Assembly (NCBI RefSeq): GCF_002216775.1
Contig: NZ_CP022315.1
Location: 1,736,001 to 1,800,000 of the forward strand
DNA: 64,000 nucleotides
Source: Virgibacillus phasianinus
GTDB lineage: Bacteria; Bacillota; Bacilli; Bacillales; Amphibacillaceae
Direction of reading: 5' to 3'
The translations under genes and the position numbers were made by a program. Within the stretch, counting starts at the first letter, position 1; the number at the start of each line of letters is the position of its first letter. Shown in pieces: positions 37,908-45,844 of this stretch. The notes beneath the pieces were generated by a model. That model was not told where the DNA came from. It ran no database searches and saw nothing but the letters and a program-made list of their open reading frames with translations.

Positions 37908-39281
37908 TTAGTTCGAAAAAGGTGGGATGCTTTGCTTAAATCGGAATACATTCATAGGATCTACTTTCGTTTTGACTTTTCGTAATTGATCAAAGTTGTC
38001 GCCATAATAGGTTCTCGGCCAATCCCGAATTAAGATATCTGGCCAATTGACATAATTTCCTCGTGTGTACGGTGTCAAATGTTTGCGTAATGAATAAACC
38101 CATTGTACATTCCTGCTTGCGACTTCATCCTTCGTCCATCTTGTGTTATATTCCTGAGCTATTAATGCATTCCTATGATAATAAGCTGTTTCAGATGGTG
38201 CTTTGTCTTGTACAGCGCCTGCCAATGATTGTTGCCAGATTGCTGCATTCTCATTTGGTGCATTTTCAAGGAATCTTTTCATAATTTTGATCCCTTCATT
38301 GGGAAGTGGTTTGTAAATGTATGCACCTGACCGTTTGAAATAAGAGGGGATATTTCCTGCTGGATTGTTGAAAAAGTTAACAGCTTGATTGAAGGGTATT
38401 GTTGTCACCTGAACCTTTCTTGGAGAAGTGTTTTTCACGAGTGGCCGAATCAATTTTTTTAATTCATCCTTTGAACCGAGAAATTGTCCAAGCGCCTGGA
38501 TTGTGTTTTCGCTTTTGGCCTTGAGTTCAATGGATGAGGTTAACCTTCGATCCGCGAAAGGTGCCCAATGCTGCCAGCTATCAAATGCTGTTTCCAATTG
38601 GTCAAAATCCCACTCCGCTTGGAAGATTGATACGTTTTTAATTGGATGGATACGGAATGTGAACTCGGTGACGATTCCGAAATTCCCACCGCCGCCACCG
38701 CAACATGCCCAAAATAGTTCGCTATTCTTCCTACTATTTGCTTCTAAAACTTTCACATCGTCCTTTCCTTTTGGCACGGCAATTCGAACATTTAGGAGGT
38801 TGTCACAAGTTAATCCAAATACCCGAGATAAGTAACCGATTCCTCCGCCTAATGTCAGACCAGCGATCCCAACACTAGACTGGGTTCCAGCGGGGATTGT
38901 ACTACCTGCACTTGAGTGAATGCCACTAGGGAGTGTACGTCCGTGCTGCCATAATGTTTGATAGACATTTCCGAGTTCACAACCTGCTTTAATGACCGCA
39001 ATATCCTTTGACGTATCAACTTTTATAGCGTTCAGTTCGCTGATATCAATGACAATCCCATTATCTAGTAATGAGAAATTTTGATAACTATGCCTCCCAC
39101 TCCTCACACGAAAAGGAACTTTGCTTTCCCGTACATATTTTAATGCATTCAAAACATCCTTTTCTTCCTCACAAAATACAATTGCTTCAGGGAACTTTGA
39201 ATAATATAGATTGAAATTTTTACGGGCCTCCGGATAGCCCGGGTCACCACGTCGTATAATCCGTCCAGTTAATTCAGTCAC
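37908..39281 (-). CDS. FAD-linked oxidoreductase, berberine-bridge-enzyme type
   Basis: About 457 residues of the PCMH-type FAD-binding oxidase family. VPFRVRSGRHSYQNFSLLDNG carries the His that usually binds FAD covalently. AGLTLGGGIGYLSRVFGLTCDNL is the dinucleotide-binding block, and the C-terminal RDWPRTYYGDNFDQLRKVKTKVDPMNVFRFKQSI is the BBE domain. Bacterial homologues oxidise sugars or secondary metabolites with oxygen. I prefer the GTG at 39281 because AGAGGTGGG sits eight bases upstream; an ATG at 39302 is the alternative. There is no signal peptide. It is monocistronic. Confidence 0.88.
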   Translation of the reverse strand: MTELTGRIIRRGDPGYPEARKNFNLYYSKFPEAIVFCEEEKDVLNALKYVRESKVPFRVRSGRHSYQNFSLLDNGIVIDISELNAIKVDTSKDIAVIKAGCELGNVYQTLWQHGRTLPSGIHSSAGSTIPAGTQSSVGIAGLTLGGGIGYLSRVFGLTCDNLLNVRIAVPKGKDDVKVLEANSRKNSELFWACCGGGGGNFGIVTEFTFRIHPIKNVSIFQAEWDFDQLETAFDSWQHWAPFADRRLTSSIELKAKSENTIQALGQFLGSKDELKKLIRPLVKNTSPRKVQVTTIPFNQAVNFFNNPAGNIPSYFKRSGAYIYKPLPNEGIKIMKRFLENAPNENAAIWQQSLAGAVQDKAPSETAYYHRNALIAQEYNTRWTKDEVASRNVQWVYSLRKHLTPYTRGNYVNWPDILIRDWPRTYYGDNFDQLRKVKTKVDPMNVFRFKQSIPPFSN

Positions 39282-39572
39282 TATCGATCCCACCTCTCTC
39301 ATTTGCCTATCTACAGTAGTATATAGGCCTGGTAAAGGCGGGGAACGGCGGATATAATGGGTTAAGTTACTTTTAGATCATTTAACAATCAATTAAGCTC
39401 GGTAGCAGTCGTACAGTTATCTAGCAAAAAACTGGATGCCAAGATTGTAGAATAATACCTTGGAGTGGTGATAAGATAGAGGAGGACATAAGTCTGGAAT
39501 GAATAGTGCTAAGCAAAGGTAACGTATCATAAATGGGTAATAGAAACTGAATTATCATGTGGAGGGATAAGA

Positions 39573-40106
39573 ATGAAATTAAAGGTAATTTTTGTATTGT
39601 TCTTTTTATCGTTAGTCTTAGTAGCTTGTAGCAATAGCGCAGATAAAGGCAATACATCAGAAACAGAACATGCAGAAAATATTAAAAAACTGGTTCACGG
39701 ATACAGTACCGGTAAACTGGAAGCTAAATCTGCTTCTATTACACCGCAGGAGCTTACTGTTGTTGATGCAAACGAGAATGAAAAGGTATATAAATTAACG
39801 GGTGAAAAGTTCTTTGTCTCCATCGCACCATATGTAAACCAAACACATCCCTGCACGTATCATAGCTTAACCGGCTGTCAGGGCGAAATGGCAGTGAAAG
39901 AATTCAAGGTGCACATAAAGGATAGCAATGGCAATACTGTTGTAAATAAAAAAATGAAGTCACAGGAAAATGGATTTATTGATTTGTGGGTACCGAGAAA
40001 TGAAAATTACAGCATAATCATTACACATAATGGGAAAAGAGTCGAGTCGCAATTTTCCACATTTAATGATGATCCAACTTGTTTAACGAATATGCAGTTA
40101 TCCTAG
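39573..40106 (+). CDS. CueP-family metal-binding lipoprotein
   Basis: A 177-residue lipoprotein. FVLFFLSLVLVACSNS is a type II signal with lipobox LVAC, so it is anchored outside the membrane. The mature domain matches the CueP copper-binding family: NQTHPCTYHSLTGCQGEMAVKEF provides the conserved Cys/His set and DDPTCLTNMQL a further Cys. Gram-negative CueP stores or delivers periplasmic copper. The start has TGGAGGG upstream. No copper exporter or regulator lies nearby. Confidence 0.85.
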   Translation: MKLKVIFVLFFLSLVLVACSNSADKGNTSETEHAENIKKLVHGYSTGKLEAKSASITPQELTVVDANENEKVYKLTGEKFFVSIAPYVNQTHPCTYHSLTGCQGEMAVKEFKVHIKDSNGNTVVNKKMKSQENGFIDLWVPRNENYSIIITHNGKRVESQFSTFNDDPTCLTNMQLS

Positions 40107-40426
40107 AATTAACGGTGAAATTGGTGTCATAGCTTTTTTGCGATCGGTGCGCAAATGTGGAATAAATTGAATTTAGAAATGCTGCCTGTAGGAAAGAGAG
40201 GACTAGCATATCACCTTACTAGTTTCTTTTTGTATTGTGTACGTAAATCTTTAATTAGGTGTTATCTACAGGCAAAGACACTGTTGACTGTAATGATTAT
40301 CTTAGTCATCCAGAAAAAGCGCACTAACCGGATAATGTGTCCTTCAGAATAGGATATTTTGTGAAATAAATATTGTTTAGTAAGCAATAAGGGTTTAGTT
40401 AAGTTAACTAAATTAGGGGTTGTAAA

Positions 40427-40723
40427 ATGAGAAAAGGAAAGGTTTCAATAAAAAAGAAGCAAAAAAAATTAAAATCCTATAAGTTTGGAATAGCGCTTTT
40501 AATTGTTGCTGTTTTATGTTGGCTGACTGCTGCTGTCACAACACTAATACCATTTTCGATTACGGTAAAGGCAAGTATTATAACAGGTGGTCTCATAATA
40601 GGGGAAATCTTATTTTGGGTAGGTGCTTTACTCGTTGGCAAAGAAGTAGTATCAAACTATAAACGTTATTTAAATCCCAAAAATTGGTGGAAAAAAGGTG
40701 AAAGAAAAAAGCATGAAGAATAA
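40427..40723 (+). CDS. Small two-helix membrane protein ('transporter suffix domain' type)
   Basis: A 98-residue protein with a basic N-terminus, two transmembrane segments (FGIALLIVAVLCWLTAAV and ASIITGGLIIGEILFWVGAL), and a charged C-terminal tail ending in KNWWKKGERKKHEE. This resembles the short 'transporter suffix domain' proteins of Firmicutes. AGGGGTTG precedes the ATG. Function is unknown. Between 40107 and 40426 I see only an inverted pair TGCCTGTAG / CTACAGGCA (about 40182 and 40266). Confidence 0.65.
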   Translation: MRKGKVSIKKKQKKLKSYKFGIALLIVAVLCWLTAAVTTLIPFSITVKASIITGGLIIGEILFWVGALLVGKEVVSNYKRYLNPKNWWKKGERKKHEE

Positions 40724-40902
40724 GAATATAGCAGAGCAAATTACGAATACACAAAAGGCTTCGCCCGGACATTCAAAGGGAAATCAGTGTGCTTATGAAA
40801 TCAAAAAACTGAGCAGTACACTCTAAAATTAGAATTTACACAAATAAATTTTCAAGGAGAGAGAACCGTGAAGGGTTAGCAAGCACGATAAAGCGGGGAT
40901 AG

Positions 40903-41067
40903 ATACGTAAAATTGATCCCAAGTTTGCAGCTCACGTTTATTTATCGTTAATGAAGGTTGGTTATGACAATTCCGGGAAAGAGCAATTTTTTTCTCCCAT
41001 AGAAAAAGTTGCCGAAGAAATAATTGAGTTGTTATGGCAAAGTATTAAGACAAAGGAGGAAAAGTAA
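40903..41067 (+). pseudogene. Fragment of an unidentified gene upstream of the glycosylase-like gene
   Basis: An open frame reads KIDPKFAAHVYLSLMKVGYD and continues to a stop at 41067, two bases before the next start. Composition and codon use look coding, with an acidic helix (PIEKVAEEIIELLWQSIKTKEEK) at the end. It has no ATG at its natural beginning (the frame opens at ATA), so it may be a truncated gene or start at the ATG at 40951. The preceding 180 bases show nothing recognisable. Confidence 0.4.
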
Positions 41068-41068
41068 C

Positions 41069-41434
41069 ATGCGCTTATGGCACGAAGACCTTCTCTCAAG
41101 GTTACCTCGACAGCAGCTTCTCGGACAACATCGTGAATGCTGTGCATTGCGTGGGAACGGGTGGGGAAAGAGGCATGCAACGGTCAATTATGTTTTTAAT
41201 TATTCCCCATATAAACTCTTCCTCTATCACCAGAAGGTTATGGATGAAATGAAAAAAAGAGGATATCGTAATGATCCAGCATGGGAAGATCCAACCTATC
41301 GAGGAAAGATTAGTGATTCACACAGTAATGGAAGCTTGGGTGATACGAACGTAGAAGCCCGTTACCCTGAACACGATGATAACTATTTACAGGAATGCAT
41401 AGATAACCTACATAAAAAAGGAATTGATATATAA
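41069..41434 (+). CDS. TIGR02328/Pyr_excise-type pyrimidine dimer DNA glycosylase-like protein
   Basis: A 121-residue protein beginning MRLWHEDLLSRLPRQQLLGQ, followed by HRECCALRGNGWGKRHATVNYVF and YSPYKLFLYHQKVMDEMKKRGY. This is the TIGR02328 group within the family that includes T4 endonuclease V. AAGGAGG lies nine bases before the ATG. It may recognise UV photoproducts, but this group is uncharacterised. It belongs to a small block with DUF1722 and SRPBCC genes, two families often found beside photolyase genes. Confidence 0.75.
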   Translation: MRLWHEDLLSRLPRQQLLGQHRECCALRGNGWGKRHATVNYVFNYSPYKLFLYHQKVMDEMKKRGYRNDPAWEDPTYRGKISDSHSNGSLGDTNVEARYPEHDDNYLQECIDNLHKKGIDI

Positions 41435-41466
41435 AATCAGCTGCTTTAGAAAATAAGGGCTGGTTT

Positions 41467-41964
41467 TTATTTTTGTTTAAGTTGGTTTTCTTCCCAAAGC
41501 AATGTGTAGGAAGGATGAGTTTCTCCCTCAACATGCAATGTAATAGGAATGTCATTAAAAGCAGATTTACGGTTCCAGAGCCTGCAACTCATGAGATAAT
41601 CGATGTGCTGATACTGAGCATGTTCTTCTAGTTTGGCTAATGCCTGTTCTGAATTATCAGCGATTAGATTATTTAAATAGTTGCGGTCTTTTGCAGATAA
41701 TACGTTTTTGAAGTAGCCAAGTATATGGTATAACGCATTGGAGAGTTCAGGTAGTTCCTTGCTTGAAATGGAATGAAACTCTTTTTCAACTTGTGCTAAT
41801 AAAGTAAAGGACGTACGGAAATCTGTGGTATCACGAAAAGATTTTCTAATTTCCCGATACCTGTTTTGCCCACAAGCCATTACCAAATATTTATTAGCGG
41901 CCCACACGGATTCTGCTCCTTTTTTAACATGCTTTAGTGTACTAATTGATTGGGTATTATTCAT
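41467..41964 (-). CDS. DUF1722 (YbgA-like) domain protein
   Basis: About 165 residues. WAANKYLVMACGQNRYREI and LSNALYHILGYFKNVLSAKDRNYLNNLI resemble DUF1722, a helical domain often fused to DUF523 or adjacent to photolyase. The conserved H-x-x-G-Y-F-K motif is present. Start is taken at the ATG at 41964 behind GGTGG; a GTG at 41976 is the alternative. It converges with the glycosylase-like gene and diverges from the SRPBCC gene at 42094. Confidence 0.72.
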   Translation of the reverse strand: MNNTQSISTLKHVKKGAESVWAANKYLVMACGQNRYREIRKSFRDTTDFRTSFTLLAQVEKEFHSISSKELPELSNALYHILGYFKNVLSAKDRNYLNNLIADNSEQALAKLEEHAQYQHIDYLMSCRLWNRKSAFNDIPITLHVEGETHPSYTLLWEENQLKQK

Positions 41965-42093
41965 AATTATTGCCACCGTTCCTATCCGAGTTTAATAATA
42001 TTACCACAAATCAGCTGATTTCAAACGTTTAACTAACTTGCTTTAGGGAATTTAACTACCAAATTGTTCAGTTAATGGAAGGGAAGATAAGTA

Positions 42094-42552
42094 TTGAAAA
42101 TCTATTCGTTTGAAACAACGCTACAGCTACCGTTGTCTTTGGAAGGAGCATGGGAATTTTTTTCAGATCCAAGTCAGCTTTCGGACATTACCCCTCCATG
42201 GATGCGCTTTGAAGTGAAAGATGTACCCCCTCAACAAATGTATCCAGGTATGATTATCAAGTACCACCTGCAACCATTATTGGGAGTGAAATTGAATTGG
42301 GTGACGGAAATTACCCATGTTGCAGCTCCAAATTATTTTGTGGATGAACAGCGGTTTGGACCGTATCGATTTTGGCATCATCAACATCATTTCAAAGAGA
42401 ATAAACACGGAACAGAGATGAAGGATATTGTTCACTATGTATTGCCGTTTTCAGTTATTGGAAGAACAGTGCATAAATGGAACATTGAAAAAAAGTTGAA
42501 AGATATTTTTCAGTATCGTGAAGATAAATTAAAGCAATTATTCAATGAGTAA
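42094..42552 (+). CDS. SRPBCC-family ligand-binding protein
   Basis: A 152-residue START/Bet v1-like protein: SFETTLQLPLSLEGAWEFFSDPSQLSDITPPWMRFEV at the start and WVTEITHVAAPNYFVDEQRFGPYRFWHHQHHFKE in the middle. This is the subgroup sometimes labelled 'cell division inhibitor', commonly found near photolyase and DUF1722 genes. A TTG at 42094 follows GGGAAG. It probably binds a hydrophobic ligand; its link to DNA repair is only by genomic neighbourhood. Confidence 0.78.
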   Translation: MKIYSFETTLQLPLSLEGAWEFFSDPSQLSDITPPWMRFEVKDVPPQQMYPGMIIKYHLQPLLGVKLNWVTEITHVAAPNYFVDEQRFGPYRFWHHQHHFKENKHGTEMKDIVHYVLPFSVIGRTVHKWNIEKKLKDIFQYREDKLKQLFNE

Positions 42553-42632
42553 TTAAGAGGGAGAGAATTCAAATAAGGGGTAGGGTATTTGCAATTAAAA
42601 AAGCGTTCCTATTCCTTCCTTATAGCTCCATC

Positions 42633-42667
42633 GCCACCAAACATAAATTGGTGGCATTTTTTATTTT
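42633..42667 (+). terminator. Terminator after the SRPBCC gene
   Basis: GCCACCAA (42633-42640) pairs with TTGGTGGC (42648-42655), followed by ATTTTTTATTTT. Confidence 0.8.
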
Positions 42668-42728
42668 CCCTAAACCGACACCTTTTCACACCTTCCTTCG
42701 ATTATAGAGGTGAAAGGAGGTGAGCAAC

Positions 42729-42959
42729 ATGGCAGTTACAGCAAAACAAACCAGCTCGACACTTCGCATGGTTTTCAGTGATGGGATTGATCCAATCAGT
42801 GGAAAGGAGATTTATAAAACAAAAAGCTTCAGCAACACAAAGATCGCAGCAACTACCGAACAGTTATTTGCAGTCGCAGTTTCCCTTGCGCCATTGCAGC
42901 AGCGTTCACTTTTCAAAATTGAACGCAATGACAATTCGGAGTTACGTGATGAAGCTTAA
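42729..42959 (+). CDS. DUF1659 domain protein
   Basis: A 76-residue protein of the DUF1659 family (LRMVFSDGIDPISGKEIYKTKSFSN, then ATTEQLFAVAVSLAPLQQRSL). The ATG at 42729 has AGGAGGTG six bases upstream. It is paired with DUF2922 and a YvrJ protein, a set repeatedly seen in Bacillaceae. No function is known; the set may form a small membrane-associated complex around YvrJ. Confidence 0.8.
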   Translation: MAVTAKQTSSTLRMVFSDGIDPISGKEIYKTKSFSNTKIAATTEQLFAVAVSLAPLQQRSLFKIERNDNSELRDEA

Positions 42960-42996
42960 TCGGCCACATTCAATTTAGTAGAAAGGAGGAATTCAG

Positions 42997-43212
42997 ATGA
43001 AAAAGCTGGAATTGAAATTTGAAAACGAGGAAGGCAAAGTAGTAACATACACACTGGATAAACCAGTTGAGCCAGTAGACCTCGTTGCAGTGAACAACGC
43101 AATGGATGAGATTATCGCACAAAACGTATTCACCTCATCCGGCGGCAATCTTGTAGCCAAACAAAGCGCACGGATTGTGGAACGTAACGTATCAGACATC
43201 GAATTAGCTTAA
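42997..43212 (+). CDS. DUF2922 domain protein
   Basis: A 71-residue protein (KKLELKFENEEGKVVTYTLD at the start, VDLVAVNNAMDEIIAQNVF in the middle), typical of DUF2922 in length and sequence. AAAGGAGG precedes the ATG, and it lies 37 bases after the DUF1659 gene in the same orientation. It shares a beta-hairpin plus helix plan with DUF1659, so the two may be distant paralogues. Function unknown. Confidence 0.8.
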   Translation: MKKLELKFENEEGKVVTYTLDKPVEPVDLVAVNNAMDEIIAQNVFTSSGGNLVAKQSARIVERNVSDIELA

Positions 43213-43283
43213 TGAAAGGGACCAGCGACATGAATAATATTCTGGCGCTGGTCCTTCTTAAATAGGTGCTGGTCATATGCTCT

Positions 43284-43493
43284 CCCGAGTTTTGGTGGTT
43301 CTGTCCCGGGTTCAAACGGCTGTCGCCCGAGTTTAGATAGCTCTCTCCTGAGCTCGAAAGGCTGTCGCCCGAGTGGATCCCATTCTGTCCCGAGTTTCAT
43401 TGGCCCCAGCCCGAGTTTGCACGGGTCTCTCCCGAGTTAGGGAAGTTTCGTCCTGGCTTCGCTCTGACCTAGCCGGGATTGCTTTTCCCAACT
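43284..43493. repeat. 21-bp-period array, ten units in CCCGAGTT orientation
   Basis: Cores start at 43284, 43305, 43326, 43347, 43368, 43389, 43410, 43431, 43452 and 43473, exactly 21 bases apart without exception. The sequence is CCCGAGTT or a one- to three-base variant; the following 12-13 bases are unrelated between units. The array splits the DUF1659-DUF2922 pair from the yvrJ gene. Confidence 0.88.
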
Positions 43494-43536
43494 GGCATTT
43501 TATAAAAATTAATTGAAATAGAGAGGAGGAAATCAT

Positions 43537-43677
43537 GTGGAGACCTGGATGTCATTCGTGACCGACGTTGGCTTCCCGATTGTAGTGACATTTTATCTAT
43601 TACACCGCATTGAAGGAAAGCTCAATGACCTAATCGAATCAATCCTCACCTTACCCGATAAAATGGGTGGCTCGTGA
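43537..43677 (+). CDS. YvrJ family protein
   Basis: A 46-residue protein from a GTG at 43537: ETWMSFVTDVGFPIVVTFYL, then LHRIEGKLNDLIESILTL. One transmembrane helix precedes an R-I-E-x-K-L amphipathic segment, the YvrJ hallmark. GAGGAGG lies seven bases upstream. It normally follows DUF2922 closely; here about 320 bases of repeat DNA intervene. Function is unknown. Confidence 0.8.
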   Translation: METWMSFVTDVGFPIVVTFYLLHRIEGKLNDLIESILTLPDKMGGS

Positions 43678-43682
43678 TGATG

Positions 43683-43712
43683 AAACTTCAGCTGCGGCTG
43701 GAGTTTTATTTT
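43683..43712 (+). terminator. Terminator after yvrJ
   Basis: AACTTCAGC (43684-43692) pairs with GCTGGAGTT (43697-43705) around TGCG, followed by TTATTTT. Confidence 0.75.
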
Positions 43713-43858
43713 GGTTGATGTGGCAGGGATCATGGTCTATGTATTCCGCATAATACTTAGCGTAAATAAAACCGGCCCCCCTTTAATAAAGTTGTTGAGA
43801 GTCATATTGATTTTTATTCCTGCTTCTAAAATAAATTTTGTATCATTTTATTAATGCA

Positions 43859-43879
43859 TGTATATACTAAGTATATACA
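43859..43879. promoter_or_regulatory. Palindromic operator of mazEF
   Basis: TGTATATAC and GTATATACA flank TAA as a perfect inverted repeat. It overlaps a TATACT -10 box (43863-43868). MazE-type antitoxins autorepress through such sites. Confidence 0.6.
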
Positions 43880-43933
43880 AATGAAAATGGAAGTGATAAA
43901 ATGAAAACAAATAAGAGAAAAGGAGTGTTTTCC

Positions 43934-44173
43934 ATGACAACCAAGGTCCAAAAATGGGGTAATAGTCTTGGTGTTCGCATTCCACAAAGGGTAGCTGAGA
44001 GATTTGACATTGAAAATGGTTCAGAACTCGAGTTAAGTGTAGATGAAAAAGGGATTATATTAAAGCCTGTTGTTGAAGATCCTACATTAGAGGAATTGTT
44101 GGATCAAATAACAGAAGACAACCGTCATGAAGAAATTGATTTTGGTAAATCGGAAGGGAATGAATTATTATAA
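43934..44173 (+). CDS. mazE: MazE/AbrB-type antitoxin
   Basis: A 79-residue antitoxin: MTTKVQKWGNSLGVRIPQRV is the SpoVT/AbrB swapped-hairpin DNA-binding domain, and the acidic C-terminus (DPTLEELLDQITEDNRHEEI) would wrap the toxin. I use the ATG at 43934 behind AAAGGAG; an in-frame ATG at 43901 would add 11 basic residues. Its stop overlaps the toxin start (TAATG). A palindrome upstream suggests autoregulation. The E. coli-like sequence differs from the housekeeping ndoAI pair of Bacillus, so this is probably an acquired module. Confidence 0.9.
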   Translation: MTTKVQKWGNSLGVRIPQRVAERFDIENGSELELSVDEKGIILKPVVEDPTLEELLDQITEDNRHEEIDFGKSEGNELL

Positions 44174-44505
44174 TGGAAGTTCCTGACAAAGGTGACCTAG
44201 TATTTCTTAACTTTAATCCACAATCTGGGCATGAACAAGCAGGTCACCGGCCCGCAATTGTTTTATCTCCACAAATATTTAACCAAGCCACAAAGTTTGC
44301 CATAATCTGCCCAATAACAAGACAGGCTAAAGGTTATCCATTCGAAGTTGAATTGCCAGATGGTTTAGATATTGGAGGGGTTATATTAACGGATCAAATT
44401 AGAAGTTTGGACTGGAAATCTAGAGGACTAAAGATAAGAGGACATGCATCAGCGGAAGTTGTAGAGAAATGCATCAAAAAGATACACGCTTTTCTGCCAT
44501 TATAA
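44173..44505 (+). CDS. mazF: MazF/PemK-type mRNA interferase toxin
   Basis: A 110-residue endoribonuclease toxin: PDKGDLVFLNFNPQSGHEQAGHRPAIVLSP carries the conserved G-D and the H-x-x-x-G-H-R-P-A motif with the catalytic Arg. FAIICPITRQAKGYPFEVELP holds the conserved Ser/Thr position, and VILTDQIRSLDWKSR the C-terminal block. Length and motifs are complete, so it should be active when MazE is degraded. It is translationally coupled to mazE. Confidence 0.92.
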   Translation: MEVPDKGDLVFLNFNPQSGHEQAGHRPAIVLSPQIFNQATKFAIICPITRQAKGYPFEVELPDGLDIGGVILTDQIRSLDWKSRGLKIRGHASAEVVEKCIKKIHAFLPL

Positions 44506-44544
44506 TCTTTCATAACAAACCCCCAAATAAAGGAGCAAACCACT

Positions 44545-45519
44545 ATGATCATGAAACCCCGACCAATCCCGAATGAAATTACCACACTGGAAGCACTATT
44601 ACGCAGATTGCCTCCAGCCTATAAGAGGCGGCGAATGCTGGAGCAGGATTTGGCACATCGTCAACAAGGCTATGACGGCGAGAAAAACGTAGATCGTTTC
44701 ACCGGCGCGCTTTTGAAAAATAACTTCACGCTACTCCACGACGTCTACTTAGATTCCACCTTCCAGATTGATACCCTAATCATCGGACCGCACTGCATGT
44801 TCGTCGTTGAAATCAAAAACTACAAAGGAACCATCACCCTTGACTACAAACTAAACCAATTCACCCGCGAATATAAGGGAGTGGTCACCGGCTTCCGCAA
44901 CCCCATCATTCAAGCCATGACAAACAAGCTGCTCCTAACAAACTGGCTCGCAGAACACAACATAGATGATATCCCCATCATCCCGCTTTTTGTCATTAGT
45001 GATCCAGCCACCATAATAAAAGTAATCCCGGAAACCCACGATATATCCAGCGAAATCATGCACGGAGAGTACATGCCGCAGCACGTCATCAAAGTGAATC
45101 ATGCACTAAACAAGCCTCATGGTCATCTTCATCAAAAGATTGGCGCAATGATTGTACAAGAATGTGAAACCTATCATTTCGATTATCAGCAAAAATACGC
45201 GATCGATCCCAAAGACTTGCTAGGCGGGGTGCAGTGCACTGGTTGCGGAAGGCTGGGAATGCGGCGACAGTACAACAGCTGGATCTGTGAAAAATGCCAA
45301 ACCGTCTCCAAAACTGCGCATATACAAGCGCTGACAGACTACTTCCTGGTAAAAAAGCCATGGATCAGTAATTCCGAATGCATGCGCTTTCTGGGCATCA
45401 CCTCCAAAAATGTTGCAACCAAACTACTGAAGGAGCACGGACTTTATTATGATCCGATCCATAGGAGATGGCATGTAAAGCAGGTGAATAAAGTGCCGGT
45501 TGGTAAAATCACTGTCTAG
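44545..45519 (+). CDS. NERD domain nuclease-related protein
   Basis: A 324-residue protein with a NERD domain (GYDGEKNVDRFTGALLKNN, LDSTFQIDTLIIGPHCMFVVEIKNYKG), a PD-(D/E)XK-like fold with D...E-x-K motif. A four-Cys zinc ribbon follows (CTGCGRLGM and CEKCQT), and a C-terminal helix-turn-helix-like segment (NSECMRFLGITSKNVATKLLKEHG) ends it. Such proteins may process or bind DNA; several are linked to defence or DNA uptake, without proof here. AGGAG lies nine bases before the ATG. The codon choice is slightly more C-rich than in mazEF. Confidence 0.82.
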   Translation: MIMKPRPIPNEITTLEALLRRLPPAYKRRRMLEQDLAHRQQGYDGEKNVDRFTGALLKNNFTLLHDVYLDSTFQIDTLIIGPHCMFVVEIKNYKGTITLDYKLNQFTREYKGVVTGFRNPIIQAMTNKLLLTNWLAEHNIDDIPIIPLFVISDPATIIKVIPETHDISSEIMHGEYMPQHVIKVNHALNKPHGHLHQKIGAMIVQECETYHFDYQQKYAIDPKDLLGGVQCTGCGRLGMRRQYNSWICEKCQTVSKTAHIQALTDYFLVKKPWISNSECMRFLGITSKNVATKLLKEHGLYYDPIHRRWHVKQVNKVPVGKITV

Positions 45520-45568
45520 CGATTGGGAACGCGTCCTTTTCAACCGGCTCTTTATTAAACAGTGGTCA

Positions 45569-45781
45569 AACTCGGGAGAACACCTTACAAACTCAGGAGG
45601 GACCCCCGCGAACTCGGGCGGCAGCAAGCCCAACTCGGGCCGCAGCACTATCAACTCGGGAGAGAATTTCGTCACTCCCGAGTTTGGTCTATTCAAGCAC
45701 GAGTTGAAGCGGATCACGCCCGACTTAAGCAGGCTGTCTCCCGAGTTTATCCAATCCTCGCCCGAGTTACCCGTCTCTTAC
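45569..45781. repeat. 21-bp-period array: five units followed by five inverted units
   Basis: AACTCGGG-type cores start at 45569, 45590, 45611, 45632 and 45653. CCCGAG-type cores in the opposite orientation start at 45677, 45698, 45719, 45740 and 45761. All spacings within an arm are 21. The innermost pair, AACTCGGGAG and CTCCCGAGTT, could form a 10-bp hairpin with a 12-base loop. It separates the convergent NERD and MFS genes. Confidence 0.88.
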
Positions 45782-45844
45782 CAACCGGCCCTTCGTTAAA
45801 TAAATACCCCAAGTGATAACGCTCACTTAGGGTATTTCCACTGC

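Noticed and set aside
40155-40352. A 65-codon frame after the CueP gene
   Set aside because: No ribosome binding site, unnatural composition, and it spans an inverted repeat.
43284-43493. Possible CRISPR array in the 21-bp-period repeats
   Set aside because: The core is only 6-9 bases and degenerate, the period of 21 is too short for repeat plus spacer, there is no leader, and no cas gene is nearby.
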